Assembly: GCA_900539175.1 (NCBI GenBank)
Contig: UQAW01000016.1
Coordinates: 1 to 64,000, forward strand
Direction: 5' to 3'
Source of the DNA: an uncultured Lachnospiraceae bacterium
GTDB lineage: Bacteria > Bacillota > Clostridia > Lachnospirales > Lachnospiraceae
Length of the DNA stretch: 64,000 nucleotides
The notes below the pieces were generated by a model. The model ran no database searches. It had not been told where the DNA came from and worked only from the letters and a program-made list of their open reading frames with translations. Positions 17,486-26,914 of this stretch are shown piece after piece. The first letter of the stretch is position 1. Every line of letters starts with the position of its first letter. A program made the translations under genes and the position numbers.

Positions 17486-18426
17486 TGAAAAAAGAAGGGA
17501 AAATCTATGTGGCAGGGCACAGAGGAATGGTTGGATCCGCAATCGTACGTGCTCTGGAAAAAGAAGGATATCATAATATTCTTACAAGGACTCATAAAGA
17601 GCTGAATCTTTGCAGGCAGGAGGAAGTAGAGCAATTTTTTGCAGAAGAAAAGCCAGAGTATGTATTTCTTGCTGCAGCAAAGGTGGGAGGGATCCTGGCA
17701 AATTCCGAAGCTCTGGCAGATTTTATGTATGAGAATATGATACTGGAAATGAATGTCATTCATTCGGCATGGCAAAATGGTTGTAAGAAGCTGTTGTTTT
17801 TGGGGTCTTCCTGTATCTACCCGAGAATGGCACCGCAGCCGATGCGGGAAAGTTGTCTGCTGACATCGGAGTTGGAGAAAACAAATGAGGCGTATGCATT
17901 GGCGAAGATTTCAGGACTGAAATACTGTGAGTTTTTAAACCGACAGTATGGGACGGATTATATTTCTGTGATGCCGACCAATCTCTATGGACCGAACGAT
18001 AATTATCACCCCACACACAGTCATGTGCTGCCGGCACTGATCCGAAGATTTCATGAGGCGAAGGAGAAGGGATTTTCGGAAGTGACATGTTGGGGTACGG
18101 GCAGGCCCCTTCGTGAATTTCTCTATGTAGATGATCTGGCAGATGCCTGTGTTTTTCTGATGAATCATTATTCCGGTGATGAGACGGTCAATGTGGGAAC
18201 CGGAAAAGAAATGACAATTAAAGAATTGACAGAACTGACAGCAAAAGTAATCGGTTATGAAGGAAAGATCCAGTGGGATATCACAAAGCCTGACGGAACG
18301 CCAAGAAAGCTTCTGGATGTCTCAAAACTGGAAAATCTGGGGTGGAAGTACCATACGGAACTTGAGGAAGGAATCCGTCTTACCTATCAGGATTTTCTGA
18401 ATCATCCGATGAGAGCTGAAAGGTAA
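17482..18426 (+). CDS. fcl: GDP-L-fucose synthase
   Basis: A 314-residue epimerase/reductase that finishes GDP-L-fucose synthesis from the Gmd product. It has the nucleotide-binding GHRGMVGSA at about residues 12-20, the catalytic LGSSCIYPR near 108, and YALAK near 138. It overlaps gmd by 4 bp, and GGGAG lies 7 bp before the ATG. The presence of gmd and fcl indicates that the polymer contains L-fucose or a fucose-derived sugar. Confidence 0.95.
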   Translation: MMKKEGKIYVAGHRGMVGSAIVRALEKEGYHNILTRTHKELNLCRQEEVEQFFAEEKPEYVFLAAAKVGGILANSEALADFMYENMILEMNVIHSAWQNGCKKLLFLGSSCIYPRMAPQPMRESCLLTSELEKTNEAYALAKISGLKYCEFLNRQYGTDYISVMPTNLYGPNDNYHPTHSHVLPALIRRFHEAKEKGFSEVTCWGTGRPLREFLYVDDLADACVFLMNHYSGDETVNVGTGKEMTIKELTELTAKVIGYEGKIQWDITKPDGTPRKLLDVSKLENLGWKYHTELEEGIRLTYQDFLNHPMRAER

Positions 18427-18434
18427 CGGATGGG

Positions 18435-18464
18435 CCGCTTACAGTTGAAAGAATTGTGAAGCGG
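18435..18464 (+). other. Short hairpin between fcl and manC
   Basis: CCGCTT pairs with AAGCGG across a 18-nt loop in the 64-bp gap, with TCTTGT following. It may be a weak terminator or attenuator; evidence is slight. Confidence 0.3.
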
Positions 18465-18490
18465 TCTTGTACATAGAGAGGACGTAAGAT

Positions 18491-19807
18491 ATGAATATTG
18501 TATTATTATCCGGCGGATCAGGAAAGCGTTTATGGCCGCTTTCCAATGAAATTCGCTCAAAGCAGTTTATTAAAATGTTTAAAACAGAAGATGGGGAATA
18601 TGAGTCCATGATACAGCGCGTCTACCATCAGATCTGTGCGGTTGATGAGGATGCCCGTGTTACGATTGCTACTGCTAAAACACAGGTATCAGCGATTCAT
18701 AATCAGCTGGGGGATAAAATCGGAGTTTGTGTGGAACCGTGCAGGAGGGATACCTTTCCTGCAATTGCCCTGGCATCGGTTTATCTTCATGAGGTGAAAG
18801 GAATTTCAGAAGAAGAATCGGTGGTTGTATGCCCGGTGGATCCGTTTGTGGAAAGAGATTATTTTGAAGCTCTCAAAGAACTGGGAAAACTGGCGGAGAA
18901 TGGGGAGGCGAATCTTGTGCTGATGGGAATTGAACCAACCTATCCAAGTGAGAAGTATGGGTACGTTATCCCGGAAAACAAGGAACATGTCAGTAAAGTA
19001 TGTACATTCAGGGAGAAACCGGATGCGAAAACAGCAGAAGCATATATTCATCAGGGGGCTTTATGGAATGGGGGAGTATTTGCCTACAAATTAGGATATA
19101 TGATGAAAAAAGCCCATGAACAGATTGATTTTACGGATTATGAGGATTTATTTGCAAAATATGATACCTTAACAAAAATAAGTTTTGATTATGCAGTGGC
19201 GGAAAAGGAGGAGCATATCCAGGTCATGCGCTTTCATGGACAGTGGAAGGATCTGGGAACATGGAATACCCTGACGGAAGCGATGGAAGATCAGGCTGTC
19301 GGGAAAGCTATTTTGAATGAAGCATGTAAAAATGTTCATGTGTTAAATGAACTGGATATTCCGGTTCTTTGTATGGGGTTGGAGGATGTGGTGGTTTCCG
19401 CAAGTCCCGAAGGAATTCTTGTCTCGGATAAGGGGCAGTCCAGTTATATCAAGCCATATGTAGAGCAGCTCAATCAGAGGGTTATGTTTGCAGAAAAGTC
19501 GTGGGGGAGCTTCCGGGTTCTGGATATTGAGGATGAGAGCATGACGATCAAGGTAACACTGAATCCCGGACAACGTATGAACTATCACAGTCATGAGAGA
19601 AGGGATGAAGTCTGGACAATTGTTTCAGGGGAAGGAAGAACAATTGTAGACGGTATGGAACAGCCGGTGACAGCCGGGGATGTGGTGACCATGCAGGCTG
19701 GCTGCCGTCATACGATTGTTGCAGATACGGAATTAAAGGTGATAGAGGTGCAGTTAGGTAAGGAGATCAGTGTCCATGACAAACGGAAATTTGAACTCAA
19801 TGAATAA
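18491..19807 (+). CDS. manC: Mannose-1-phosphate guanylyltransferase (type II, with cupin domain)
   Basis: A 438-residue enzyme making GDP-mannose from mannose-1-phosphate and GTP. The pyrophosphorylase signature GGSGKRLWPLS lies at residues 7-17, and FREKPD is intact. The C-terminal ~110 residues form the cupin domain of mannose-6-phosphate isomerase type II (MNYHSHERRDEVWTIVSGEG), so this protein may be bifunctional. It supplies the substrate of Gmd and overlaps manA by 8 bp. Confidence 0.92.
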   Translation: MNIVLLSGGSGKRLWPLSNEIRSKQFIKMFKTEDGEYESMIQRVYHQICAVDEDARVTIATAKTQVSAIHNQLGDKIGVCVEPCRRDTFPAIALASVYLHEVKGISEEESVVVCPVDPFVERDYFEALKELGKLAENGEANLVLMGIEPTYPSEKYGYVIPENKEHVSKVCTFREKPDAKTAEAYIHQGALWNGGVFAYKLGYMMKKAHEQIDFTDYEDLFAKYDTLTKISFDYAVAEKEEHIQVMRFHGQWKDLGTWNTLTEAMEDQAVGKAILNEACKNVHVLNELDIPVLCMGLEDVVVSASPEGILVSDKGQSSYIKPYVEQLNQRVMFAEKSWGSFRVLDIEDESMTIKVTLNPGQRMNYHSHERRDEVWTIVSGEGRTIVDGMEQPVTAGDVVTMQAGCRHTIVADTELKVIEVQLGKEISVHDKRKFELNE

Positions 19808-20783
19808 ACCATTTTTGCTGAAACCGGCAGGAAAGGATTATCTTTGGGGCGGAACCCGTTTAAATGACGATTTTTCAAAAGGGATTGCTCTGGAACCTTT
19901 AGCTGAGACATGGGAGTGCTCTACACATCCGGATGGTCCCAGTATCGTAGCAAGTGGAAAATATAAGGGGAGACTGCTGAGCCAGGTGCTGAAACAACAT
20001 CATGAGTATCTTGGAACCCATTCCAAAACGAAGGGAGAACTGCCGATTCTGATTAAGCTGATAGATGCCAGAAAAGATCTATCGGTTCAGGTTCATCCAG
20101 ATGATGCATATGCTGCAAAATATGAACATGGTTCTTTGGGAAAAACAGAGATGTGGTATGTGTTGGATGCCGCCAAAGATGCACAGCTTATTTATGGTTT
20201 TTATCATGATATGGAGAAATCGGTCTTAAAGAAGAGTCTGGAGGATGGAACGGTTGAGAGATTTCTGCAAAAAGTACAGGTGAAAAAAGATGATGTATTT
20301 TATATTGAAGCGGGTCGGGTCCATGCAATCGGGGCCGGGACCCTGATTGCAGAGATACAGGAAAGTTCCAATCTCACCTATCGGATGTATGATTATCACC
20401 GGGTAGACAAAAATGGCAGAGAAAGGGAGCTTCAGATTGACAAAGCATTGGAGGTTGTTGATTTGCAGGGAAGTGATCAGCCAAGACAGCCGATGCGTGT
20501 TTTAAAATATAAAAACGGGTGTGCTTCAGAACTTCTATGCCGATGTAAATATTTTCAGGTGGAGCGTCTGATTCTTAATACAGAGAGCTGCAAAGAACTG
20601 GCTGCTTTACAGACAGGTCATACTTCTTTTGAAGTGCTTTTGTGTATCAGCGGATGTGGGGTTTTATTTGAAGCGGGCGGGGAGATGATTAATTTCTTCA
20701 AGGGGGACTGTATCTTTATACCGGCAGATTCTGTTCCTTTAAAAATTCATGGAAATGCACAGCTGCTGAAGGTGAGCTGTTAA
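19800..20783 (+). CDS. manA: Mannose-6-phosphate isomerase, class I
   Basis: A 327-residue zinc enzyme interconverting fructose-6-phosphate and mannose-6-phosphate. It starts MNKPFLLKPAGKDYLWGG, the usual family N-terminus, which is why ATG 19800 was chosen over 19770. Zinc ligands are in LSVQVHPDDAYA and in EAGRVHAIGAG. No phosphomannomutase gene is nearby, so mannose-1-phosphate must be made by an enzyme encoded elsewhere. This is the last gene of the polysaccharide block. Confidence 0.9.
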   Translation: MNKPFLLKPAGKDYLWGGTRLNDDFSKGIALEPLAETWECSTHPDGPSIVASGKYKGRLLSQVLKQHHEYLGTHSKTKGELPILIKLIDARKDLSVQVHPDDAYAAKYEHGSLGKTEMWYVLDAAKDAQLIYGFYHDMEKSVLKKSLEDGTVERFLQKVQVKKDDVFYIEAGRVHAIGAGTLIAEIQESSNLTYRMYDYHRVDKNGRERELQIDKALEVVDLQGSDQPRQPMRVLKYKNGCASELLCRCKYFQVERLILNTESCKELAALQTGHTSFEVLLCISGCGVLFEAGGEMINFFKGDCIFIPADSVPLKIHGNAQLLKVSC

Positions 20784-20830
20784 ACAGGGGGTTTGAACAT
20801 ATCATTTGGTATTTCGTAAATTTAGAAACG

Positions 20831-20859
20831 TTGAAAAAGCTAAGGTTCTGTGATATGCT
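20831..20859 (+). promoter_or_regulatory. Promoter upstream of murE
   Basis: TTGAAA (20831-20836), a 17-bp spacer and TATGCT (20854-20859) with an extended -10 TGA before it. It separates murE transcription from the polysaccharide operon. Confidence 0.55.
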
Positions 20860-20906
20860 ATATGAGAATAATAAGGCTAAGTTGACACCGTATGGGAGGA
20901 GCAACG

Positions 20907-22370
20907 ATGAAATTAACACAGTTATTGGCAAAACTTGATTACGAATGCTTACAGGGCAATATGGATAAGGAAGTGAATGGAGTAGTCTTTGATTCCAGAA
21001 AAGTTGTCAGGGACTCTCTTTTTGTTTGTGTACGGGGTGCTGTGGTAGATGGGCATATCTTCGCCGGTGAAGTGGCTGCGAAAGGAGCTTCTGTTATTGT
21101 GGCGGAAGAAGCTGTAGAAGTGCCGAAGACCGTTACGGTAGTCCGGGTGGAGGACAGCAGATATGCGCTGGCGCTGTTATCCTGTGCATGGTTTGGTAAC
21201 CCGGCAGAAAAGCTGAAGACGATTGGAATCACAGGAACAAAAGGAAAGACTACCACAACGTATATGGTGCGGTCGATCCTGGAGAATGCAGGATATAAGG
21301 TGGGATTGATCGGAACCATCGAGACGATCATTGGTGATACAGTAATTCCATCAGAGAATACCACACCGGAATCTTATCTGGTACAGGAATATTTTGCAAG
21401 GATGGTGGAAGCAGGGTGCGACTGTGTTGTGATGGAGGTATCATCTCAGGCAATGATGCTTCATCGGGTGGCAGGTTTCACCTTTGATTACGGAATCTTT
21501 ACCAATATTGAGCCGGATCATATCGGACCAAACGAGCACAGCAGTTTTGAGGATTATCTGAGATGCAAGCGCAGGCTGCTTCAACAGTGTAAAATCGGTA
21601 TTGTAAATCGGGATGATGAGCATTATGAGGAGATGGTGGAAGGGCACACCTGTCAGTTAGAAACTTACGGGTTCCAGGCAGGTGCGGATCTTCGGTCTGT
21701 GGATGCACATCTGGTATCCAGACCCGGTTATCTGGGAATTGCTTATACGGTGGATGGATTGCTGCATTTTCCGGTGGAGATTGATATACCGGGAACATTC
21801 AGTATCTATAATTCTCTGACCGCTATCGCAATCTGCCGTCATTTCCGTGTATCTGAGGAGAACATTGTAAAGGCATTGAAAAAGGCTAAGGTGAAAGGGC
21901 GTGTGGAGATGATAAAAGTCTCTGATGATTTTACGTTGATGATTGATTATGCACACAATGCCATGAGCCTGAAAAGTCTGTTGTCTACTCTGCGGGAATA
22001 TCAGCCACACAGAATTGTGTGTCTGTTTGGATGCGGCGGCAACCGGGATCGTTCCAGAAGGTTTGAGATGGGTGAAATTTCCGGACAGATGGCGGATCTG
22101 ACGATTATCACTTCAGACAATCCAAGAAAGGAAGAGCCGCAGGCAATTATTGATGATATCAAAACGGGAATCAGTAAAACGAATGGAACGTATGTGGAAA
22201 TTGTGGACAGAAAGGAAGCAATTGCTTATGCGATTCATCACGGGGAACCGGGAGACATCATTGTTTTGGCAGGAAAGGGACATGAGGACTATCAGATTAT
22301 CGGGACCACAAAACATCATATGGATGAGCGGGAACTGATACAGGAAATTCTGGAAGAAGATCGGAGGTAG
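20907..22370 (+). CDS. murE: UDP-N-acetylmuramoyl-tripeptide synthetase (meso-DAP adding)
   Basis: A 487-residue Mur ligase that adds the third residue to UDP-MurNAc-Ala-Glu in the cytoplasm. It has the ATP site GTKGKTTTTYMV near residue 110 and the DNPR motif near 405 (SDNPRKEEP), which marks meso-diaminopimelate specificity in this family. GGGAGGAG precedes the ATG at 20907; the ATG at 20892 lies before that ribosome site. It is followed 12 bp later by priA, away from the rest of the peptidoglycan genes at 38-50 kb. Confidence 0.95.
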   Translation: MKLTQLLAKLDYECLQGNMDKEVNGVVFDSRKVVRDSLFVCVRGAVVDGHIFAGEVAAKGASVIVAEEAVEVPKTVTVVRVEDSRYALALLSCAWFGNPAEKLKTIGITGTKGKTTTTYMVRSILENAGYKVGLIGTIETIIGDTVIPSENTTPESYLVQEYFARMVEAGCDCVVMEVSSQAMMLHRVAGFTFDYGIFTNIEPDHIGPNEHSSFEDYLRCKRRLLQQCKIGIVNRDDEHYEEMVEGHTCQLETYGFQAGADLRSVDAHLVSRPGYLGIAYTVDGLLHFPVEIDIPGTFSIYNSLTAIAICRHFRVSEENIVKALKKAKVKGRVEMIKVSDDFTLMIDYAHNAMSLKSLLSTLREYQPHRIVCLFGCGGNRDRSRRFEMGEISGQMADLTIITSDNPRKEEPQAIIDDIKTGISKTNGTYVEIVDRKEAIAYAIHHGEPGDIIVLAGKGHEDYQIIGTTKHHMDERELIQEILEEDRR

Positions 22371-22382
22371 ACAGGCAGGAAG

Positions 22383-24605
22383 ATGGGCAGTTATTATGCC
22401 GATGTCATCGTTGATATTACACATGAAAAATTAGACAGAACCTTTCAGTACCGGATTCCGCAGCGGCTTTTGCATCAGGTTTGTGTGGGCAGCCAGGTGG
22501 AAATACCCTTTGGCAGCGGCAACCGGCAGATCCGGGGGTATGTGATTGGAACCGGGCAGGAAGCGCGTTATGCCCCCGAGAAAACCAAGGAGATCTTGTC
22601 TGTGGATTCCGGTGTGCTTACGGTGGAATCGCGTTTGATTTCTCTGGCTGGATGGATGAAGAAGACTTATGGCTGTACGATGATACAGGCTCTGAAAACC
22701 GTAATTCCTATCCGGAAAAAGACAAAGGAGAAAGAAGAGCGTTTTATCCTGTTGGAATTGCCAGAGGAAGAGGCGCTGGAACGGCTTGCGCAGTACGAAG
22801 AGAAACACCAGAAGGCAAGAGCAAGAATTCTGCGGGGGCTGATTCAGAATCCCAAAACTCCTTATAGTCAGGGGCTGAAGGAGTGGAAGACTACGGCAGA
22901 AGGACTGCGGAGTCTGGAAGAACAGGGGGTTTTGAGCATTGCAAGCCGTATGGTATATCGGAATCCGATCCGGCAGGAGCAAAAGAGGATGGAACCCCTG
23001 AAGCTGACAGAGGAGCAAAGGAAGGTTCTGGAAGGAATCCGGCAGGAGTGGAATCAGGAAGAGAGAACCTGTCTGATCAAAGGTGTTACCGGAAGCGGCA
23101 AGACGCTGCTGTATATGGAGCTGATGGAGCTGGTTTTGCAGAAAGGAGAACAGGTGATTCTCTTGATTCCGGAAATTGCACTGACTTATCAGAATGTGCA
23201 GCGGTTCTACGGTCGTTTTGGAGAACAGGTGACAGTATTAAATTCCAGAATGTCTCAGGCGGAGCGGTTTGATCAGATGGAACGTGCCCGAAAGGGTCAG
23301 GTACAGATTGTGATCGGACCACGATCTGCATTATTTACGCCATTTCCGAACCTCGGTCTGATTATTCTGGATGAGGAACATGAGACATCTTATAAAAGTG
23401 AAGTCACACCCCGGTATCATGCCCGGGAAACGGCAGTGGAACGTGCCCGGCTGGAGGGGGCACATGTGGTCCTTGGATCAGCGACTCCGTCAGTGGAAGC
23501 CTACAGCCGCTGTCATACCGGACAGTATGCATTGTTTTTTCTGAACAGCAGATATCAGGAGGCAAGGCTTCCACAGGTATATTCCGTAGATATGCGGGAA
23601 GAATTAAAGATGGGAAACCGTTCCATCTTAAGCCGCAGGCTCCAAAAGGCCATGGAGGAACGACTGGAGAGGGGAGAGCAGTCCATGCTGTTCTTAAACC
23701 GCCGTGGATATGCCGGATTTGTTTCCTGCAGATCCTGCGGTCATGTGATGAAGTGTCCCCATTGTGATGTTTCATTGACTGTTCATAATCATGGACGGCT
23801 GGTCTGCCATTATTGCGGATATGAGACGGCGGCGGTCAGTAAATGTCCGGAATGCAGATCCCCTTATATCGGTGGATTTCGTGCCGGAACACAGCAGATT
23901 GAGCAGATGGTGAAGAAGCGTTTCCCAAACGCAAGGGTGATGCGTATGGATCTGGATACGACCAGGGGAAAAGAGGGGTATCAGAAAATTCTGCAGTCTT
24001 TTGGACAGAGGGAGGCAGATATCCTGATTGGAACACAGATGATCGTCAAAGGCCATGATTTTCCGTATGTAACTTTGATGGGAGTACTGGCGGCAGATCT
24101 GTCTTTGTATGCCAGTGATTACCGCGCGGCAGAACGGACCTATCAGTTGTTGGTGCAGGCAGTGGGAAGGGCAGGAAGAGGCGGGTTACCCGGGGAAGCT
24201 GTTATACAGACGTATCATCCGGAACATTACAGCATTCAGGCAGCGATCAGGCAGGATTATGATGCATTTTATGAAGAAGAGATTACGTACCGGAAACTTC
24301 TGGGATATCCGCCGGCAGCAAATCTGATGGCGGTACATGGTTCCTGTCAGGAGGAAGACCTGCTTGGGCAGGCTATGGAGTTTATCCGCAGGTATTTGCT
24401 GCGGATCAGAAAGGATGAGGAGATACAGATTATCGGACCGGCTGCGGAGAGCGTGTCTAAGATCAATGATATGTATCGGAGTGTCTTATACATCCGTGAC
24501 CAGTCTGGGGAGCGTCTGGTGCAGATGCGGGAAAAGCTGGAACGCTATATCGAGATTAACCGGGGATTTGACCCGATTTATATACAGTTTGATTTCAATA
24601 CTTAA
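22383..24605 (+). CDS. priA: Primosomal replication restart helicase PriA
   Basis: A 740-residue superfamily 2 helicase that reloads the replisome at collapsed forks. The N-terminal 3'-DNA-binding domain is followed by Walker A GVTGSGKTLL near residue 236 and the DEEH box near 330. A cluster of paired cysteines (CRSCG, CPHC, CHYCG, CPEC) from about residue 449 binds two zinc ions. The C-terminal helicase motifs include VGRAGRG. Length is usual for the family. A short palindromic element follows the stop. Confidence 0.95.
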   Translation: MGSYYADVIVDITHEKLDRTFQYRIPQRLLHQVCVGSQVEIPFGSGNRQIRGYVIGTGQEARYAPEKTKEILSVDSGVLTVESRLISLAGWMKKTYGCTMIQALKTVIPIRKKTKEKEERFILLELPEEEALERLAQYEEKHQKARARILRGLIQNPKTPYSQGLKEWKTTAEGLRSLEEQGVLSIASRMVYRNPIRQEQKRMEPLKLTEEQRKVLEGIRQEWNQEERTCLIKGVTGSGKTLLYMELMELVLQKGEQVILLIPEIALTYQNVQRFYGRFGEQVTVLNSRMSQAERFDQMERARKGQVQIVIGPRSALFTPFPNLGLIILDEEHETSYKSEVTPRYHARETAVERARLEGAHVVLGSATPSVEAYSRCHTGQYALFFLNSRYQEARLPQVYSVDMREELKMGNRSILSRRLQKAMEERLERGEQSMLFLNRRGYAGFVSCRSCGHVMKCPHCDVSLTVHNHGRLVCHYCGYETAAVSKCPECRSPYIGGFRAGTQQIEQMVKKRFPNARVMRMDLDTTRGKEGYQKILQSFGQREADILIGTQMIVKGHDFPYVTLMGVLAADLSLYASDYRAAERTYQLLVQAVGRAGRGGLPGEAVIQTYHPEHYSIQAAIRQDYDAFYEEEITYRKLLGYPPAANLMAVHGSCQEEDLLGQAMEFIRRYLLRIRKDEEIQIIGPAAESVSKINDMYRSVLYIRDQSGERLVQMREKLERYIEINRGFDPIYIQFDFNT

Positions 24606-24623
24606 CATCAACACATAACATAG

Positions 24624-24694
24624 GCGATTGCGAAACTCTCCGGGAGTCGGTTTATAGATTCGTGATTACGACTACAGGGGAGTTTCGCAATCGC
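24624..24694. repeat. Short MITE-like palindromic element (family M), copy 1
   Basis: Perfect 15-bp terminal inverted repeats, GCGATTGCGAAACTC and its complement, enclose a 41-bp interior. The ends and much of the interior match the longer element at 34342-34503, so this copy looks like a shortened form. It lies between priA and def. Confidence 0.75.
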
Positions 24695-24728
24695 TTCATA
24701 CATAACAAAAGAACAGGAGTGAAAGAAT

Positions 24729-25208
24729 ATGGCAATCAGAACAATACGTACAGAAGGAGACAGGGTGCTTACAAAAGTGTGCCGCCCGGTGGCAGAGTCG
24801 ACATCGAAAATCAAACAATTGGTGGAAGATATGTTTGATACTATGTATGAGGCGATGGGCGTAGGTCTGGCGGCGCCTCAGGTAGGAATTCTGAAGAGAA
24901 TTGTGGTAATTGATACAGATGGAATTCCCTATGTGCTGATCAATCCGGAGATTCTTGAGACTTCCGGAGAACAGACCGGAGATGAAGGATGTTTAAGTAT
25001 TCCGGGAAAATGCGGTACGGTGACAAGACCGGATTATGTGAAGGTGAAGGCATATGATGCAGATATGCAGCCTTTTGAACTGGAAGGCACAGGATTGCTT
25101 GCCCGGGCAATCTGTCATGAATGTGAACATCTGGACGGAATTCTTTACACGGTTCACGTGCAGGGTGAATTAAGGGATAACACCATAATGGAAGAAGAGG
25201 ATGAGTAA
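24729..25208 (+). CDS. def: Peptide deformylase
   Basis: A 159-residue metalloenzyme removing the N-formyl group from nascent proteins. All three family motifs are present: GVGLAAPQVG near residue 44, EGCLS near 86 and HECEH near 130 (HExxH). The third has Cys-Glu where many family members have Ile-Asp. It is followed 2 bp later by fmt, the usual def-fmt pair. The start follows AGGAGTG. Confidence 0.95.
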   Translation: MAIRTIRTEGDRVLTKVCRPVAESTSKIKQLVEDMFDTMYEAMGVGLAAPQVGILKRIVVIDTDGIPYVLINPEILETSGEQTGDEGCLSIPGKCGTVTRPDYVKVKAYDADMQPFELEGTGLLARAICHECEHLDGILYTVHVQGELRDNTIMEEEDE

Positions 25209-25210
25209 GT

Positions 25211-26143
25211 ATGCGGGTAGTATTTATGGGAACGCCGGATTTTTCGGTGGGAACATTGGAAGCGATTATTGCGGCTGGTCATGAGGTAGCAGGTGTTGTG
25301 ACCCAGCCGGATAAGCCGAAGGGAAGGGGAAAGGCAATGCAGGCCACCCCTGTGAAGGAGGCGGCTCTGGCACATCAGATTCCGGTTTATCAGCCTGCCA
25401 GGGTACGGGATCCTGAATTTGTGGAGATTTTGAAAGCGTTGCATCCGGAGGTGATTGTCGTGGTGGCGTTTGGCCAGATTATTCCAAAGAGTATTCTGGA
25501 ACTTCCACGTTTCGGGTGTATCAATGTTCATGCTTCACTGCTTCCGAAGTATCGTGGTGCGGCACCGATTCAGTGGGCAGTCATTGATGGTGAGCAGGAG
25601 AGTGGTGTGACGATTATGTATATGGATACCGGTCTGGATACGGGAGATATGCTTGCAAAGACGGTTGTGCCGTTGGAACCTGAGGAGACCGGCGGGAGTT
25701 TGTTTGAGAAGTTAAGTGAAGCAGGGGCAAAGTTGCTGGTCGAGACATTACCGAGATTGGAATGCGGTGATATTTCACCGGAAAAGCAGCCAAAAGACAG
25801 TCCCAATGCGTATGCCCGGATGATTACGAAGGCGGATGGCAGGATTGACTGGACGAAAGATGCGGCAGCGATAGAGAGGCTTGTGCGGGGATTGAATCCG
25901 TGGCCCAGTGCATATTCCTGTCTGGACGGTAAGACGCTGAAAATCTGGCAGGCGGTTGTCTGTGAGGAAGAAAGCTCTCTGGAACCGGGTACGGTAGTAC
26001 GTACGGATAAAAAAGCAATTTATGTACAGACAGGGAAGGGAATCCTGAAGTTGGAAGAGATACAGCTTGAGGGTAAGAAGCGTATGTGCTGTGATGCGTT
26101 TTTGCGTGGTTTTGAAGTTTCGGCAGGCATAAAATTACAATGA
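25211..26143 (+). CDS. fmt: Methionyl-tRNA formyltransferase
   Basis: A 310-residue enzyme that formylates initiator Met-tRNA using 10-formyl-tetrahydrofolate. The formyl-transferase core motif HASLLPKYRGAAP is near residue 106. The C-terminal tRNA-binding domain begins near residue 205. It is coupled to def upstream (2-bp gap) and to the metallopeptidase downstream. Confidence 0.95.
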   Translation: MRVVFMGTPDFSVGTLEAIIAAGHEVAGVVTQPDKPKGRGKAMQATPVKEAALAHQIPVYQPARVRDPEFVEILKALHPEVIVVVAFGQIIPKSILELPRFGCINVHASLLPKYRGAAPIQWAVIDGEQESGVTIMYMDTGLDTGDMLAKTVVPLEPEETGGSLFEKLSEAGAKLLVETLPRLECGDISPEKQPKDSPNAYARMITKADGRIDWTKDAAAIERLVRGLNPWPSAYSCLDGKTLKIWQAVVCEEESSLEPGTVVRTDKKAIYVQTGKGILKLEEIQLEGKKRMCCDAFLRGFEVSAGIKLQ

Positions 26144-26160
26144 GCAAGGAGTAGATGCAT

Positions 26161-26901
26161 ATGATGTTAGCTTCCATACAGAGAGGATTATACTACATGC
26201 GTGGTTTTTACAGGCTTGACTGGACGTATCTGTTAATTATACTGGCAGCACTTCTTTCCATGGTGGTTTCTGCCCGGATGAATGCAACATTTTCAAAGTA
26301 CAGCCGTGTGCGTGCGGCAAGTGGTATGACGGGGGCACAGGCGGCACAGAGAATCCTGCAGTCGGCAGGTATCTATGATGTGCAAATTGAGCGGGTCAGT
26401 GGGAGGCTGACGGACCATTATGATCCGGCACACAAGGTGCTGCGGTTATCGGAAGCAGTCTATGGAAGTAATTCCGTGGCTGCAATTGGAGTAGCTGCCC
26501 ATGAATGCGGGCATGCGGTACAACATGCCCAGAATTATACGCCGTTGTCTGTACGTTCCGCGATTGTTCCTGTGGCAAACATCGGGTCGCAGTTATCCTG
26601 GCCATTGTTTTTTGCAGGACTGATTTTTTCTGTGCGGCCGCTCCTGACGATAGGTATCGTATTGTTCTGCGGAGCGCTGGTCTTTCAGATCGTTACACTT
26701 CCGGTAGAATTTAATGCATCCAGCCGTGCGCTTGTAATGTTGGAGCACACAGGGATTCTGGGAAGCAATGAGGTGAAGAGTACCAGGAAAGTCTTAAGGG
26801 CGGCAGCGATGACGTATGTTGCAGCAGTGGTCGGATCGTTGCTGCAGCTGCTGCGGCTGCTGATACTCTCGGGGGCATTTCGGGGGAGACGGGATGATTA
26901 G
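26161..26901 (+). CDS. Zinc metallopeptidase, YugP family (membrane)
   Basis: A ~246-residue membrane protein of the YugP/Zn_peptidase_2 family. There is a hydrophobic N-terminal segment (YLLIILAALLSMVVSA), the zinc-binding HECGHAVQH near residue 114 and two or three hydrophobic segments after it. Cellular substrates of the family are not well defined. ATG 26161 is preferred because AAGGAG lies 9 bp upstream. Its place after def-fmt and before rsmB is common in Clostridia. Confidence 0.85.
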   Translation: MMLASIQRGLYYMRGFYRLDWTYLLIILAALLSMVVSARMNATFSKYSRVRAASGMTGAQAAQRILQSAGIYDVQIERVSGRLTDHYDPAHKVLRLSEAVYGSNSVAAIGVAAHECGHAVQHAQNYTPLSVRSAIVPVANIGSQLSWPLFFAGLIFSVRPLLTIGIVLFCGALVFQIVTLPVEFNASSRALVMLEHTGILGSNEVKSTRKVLRAAAMTYVAAVVGSLLQLLRLLILSGAFRGRRDD

Positions 26902-26914
26902 AAGCGTGGCGGAA

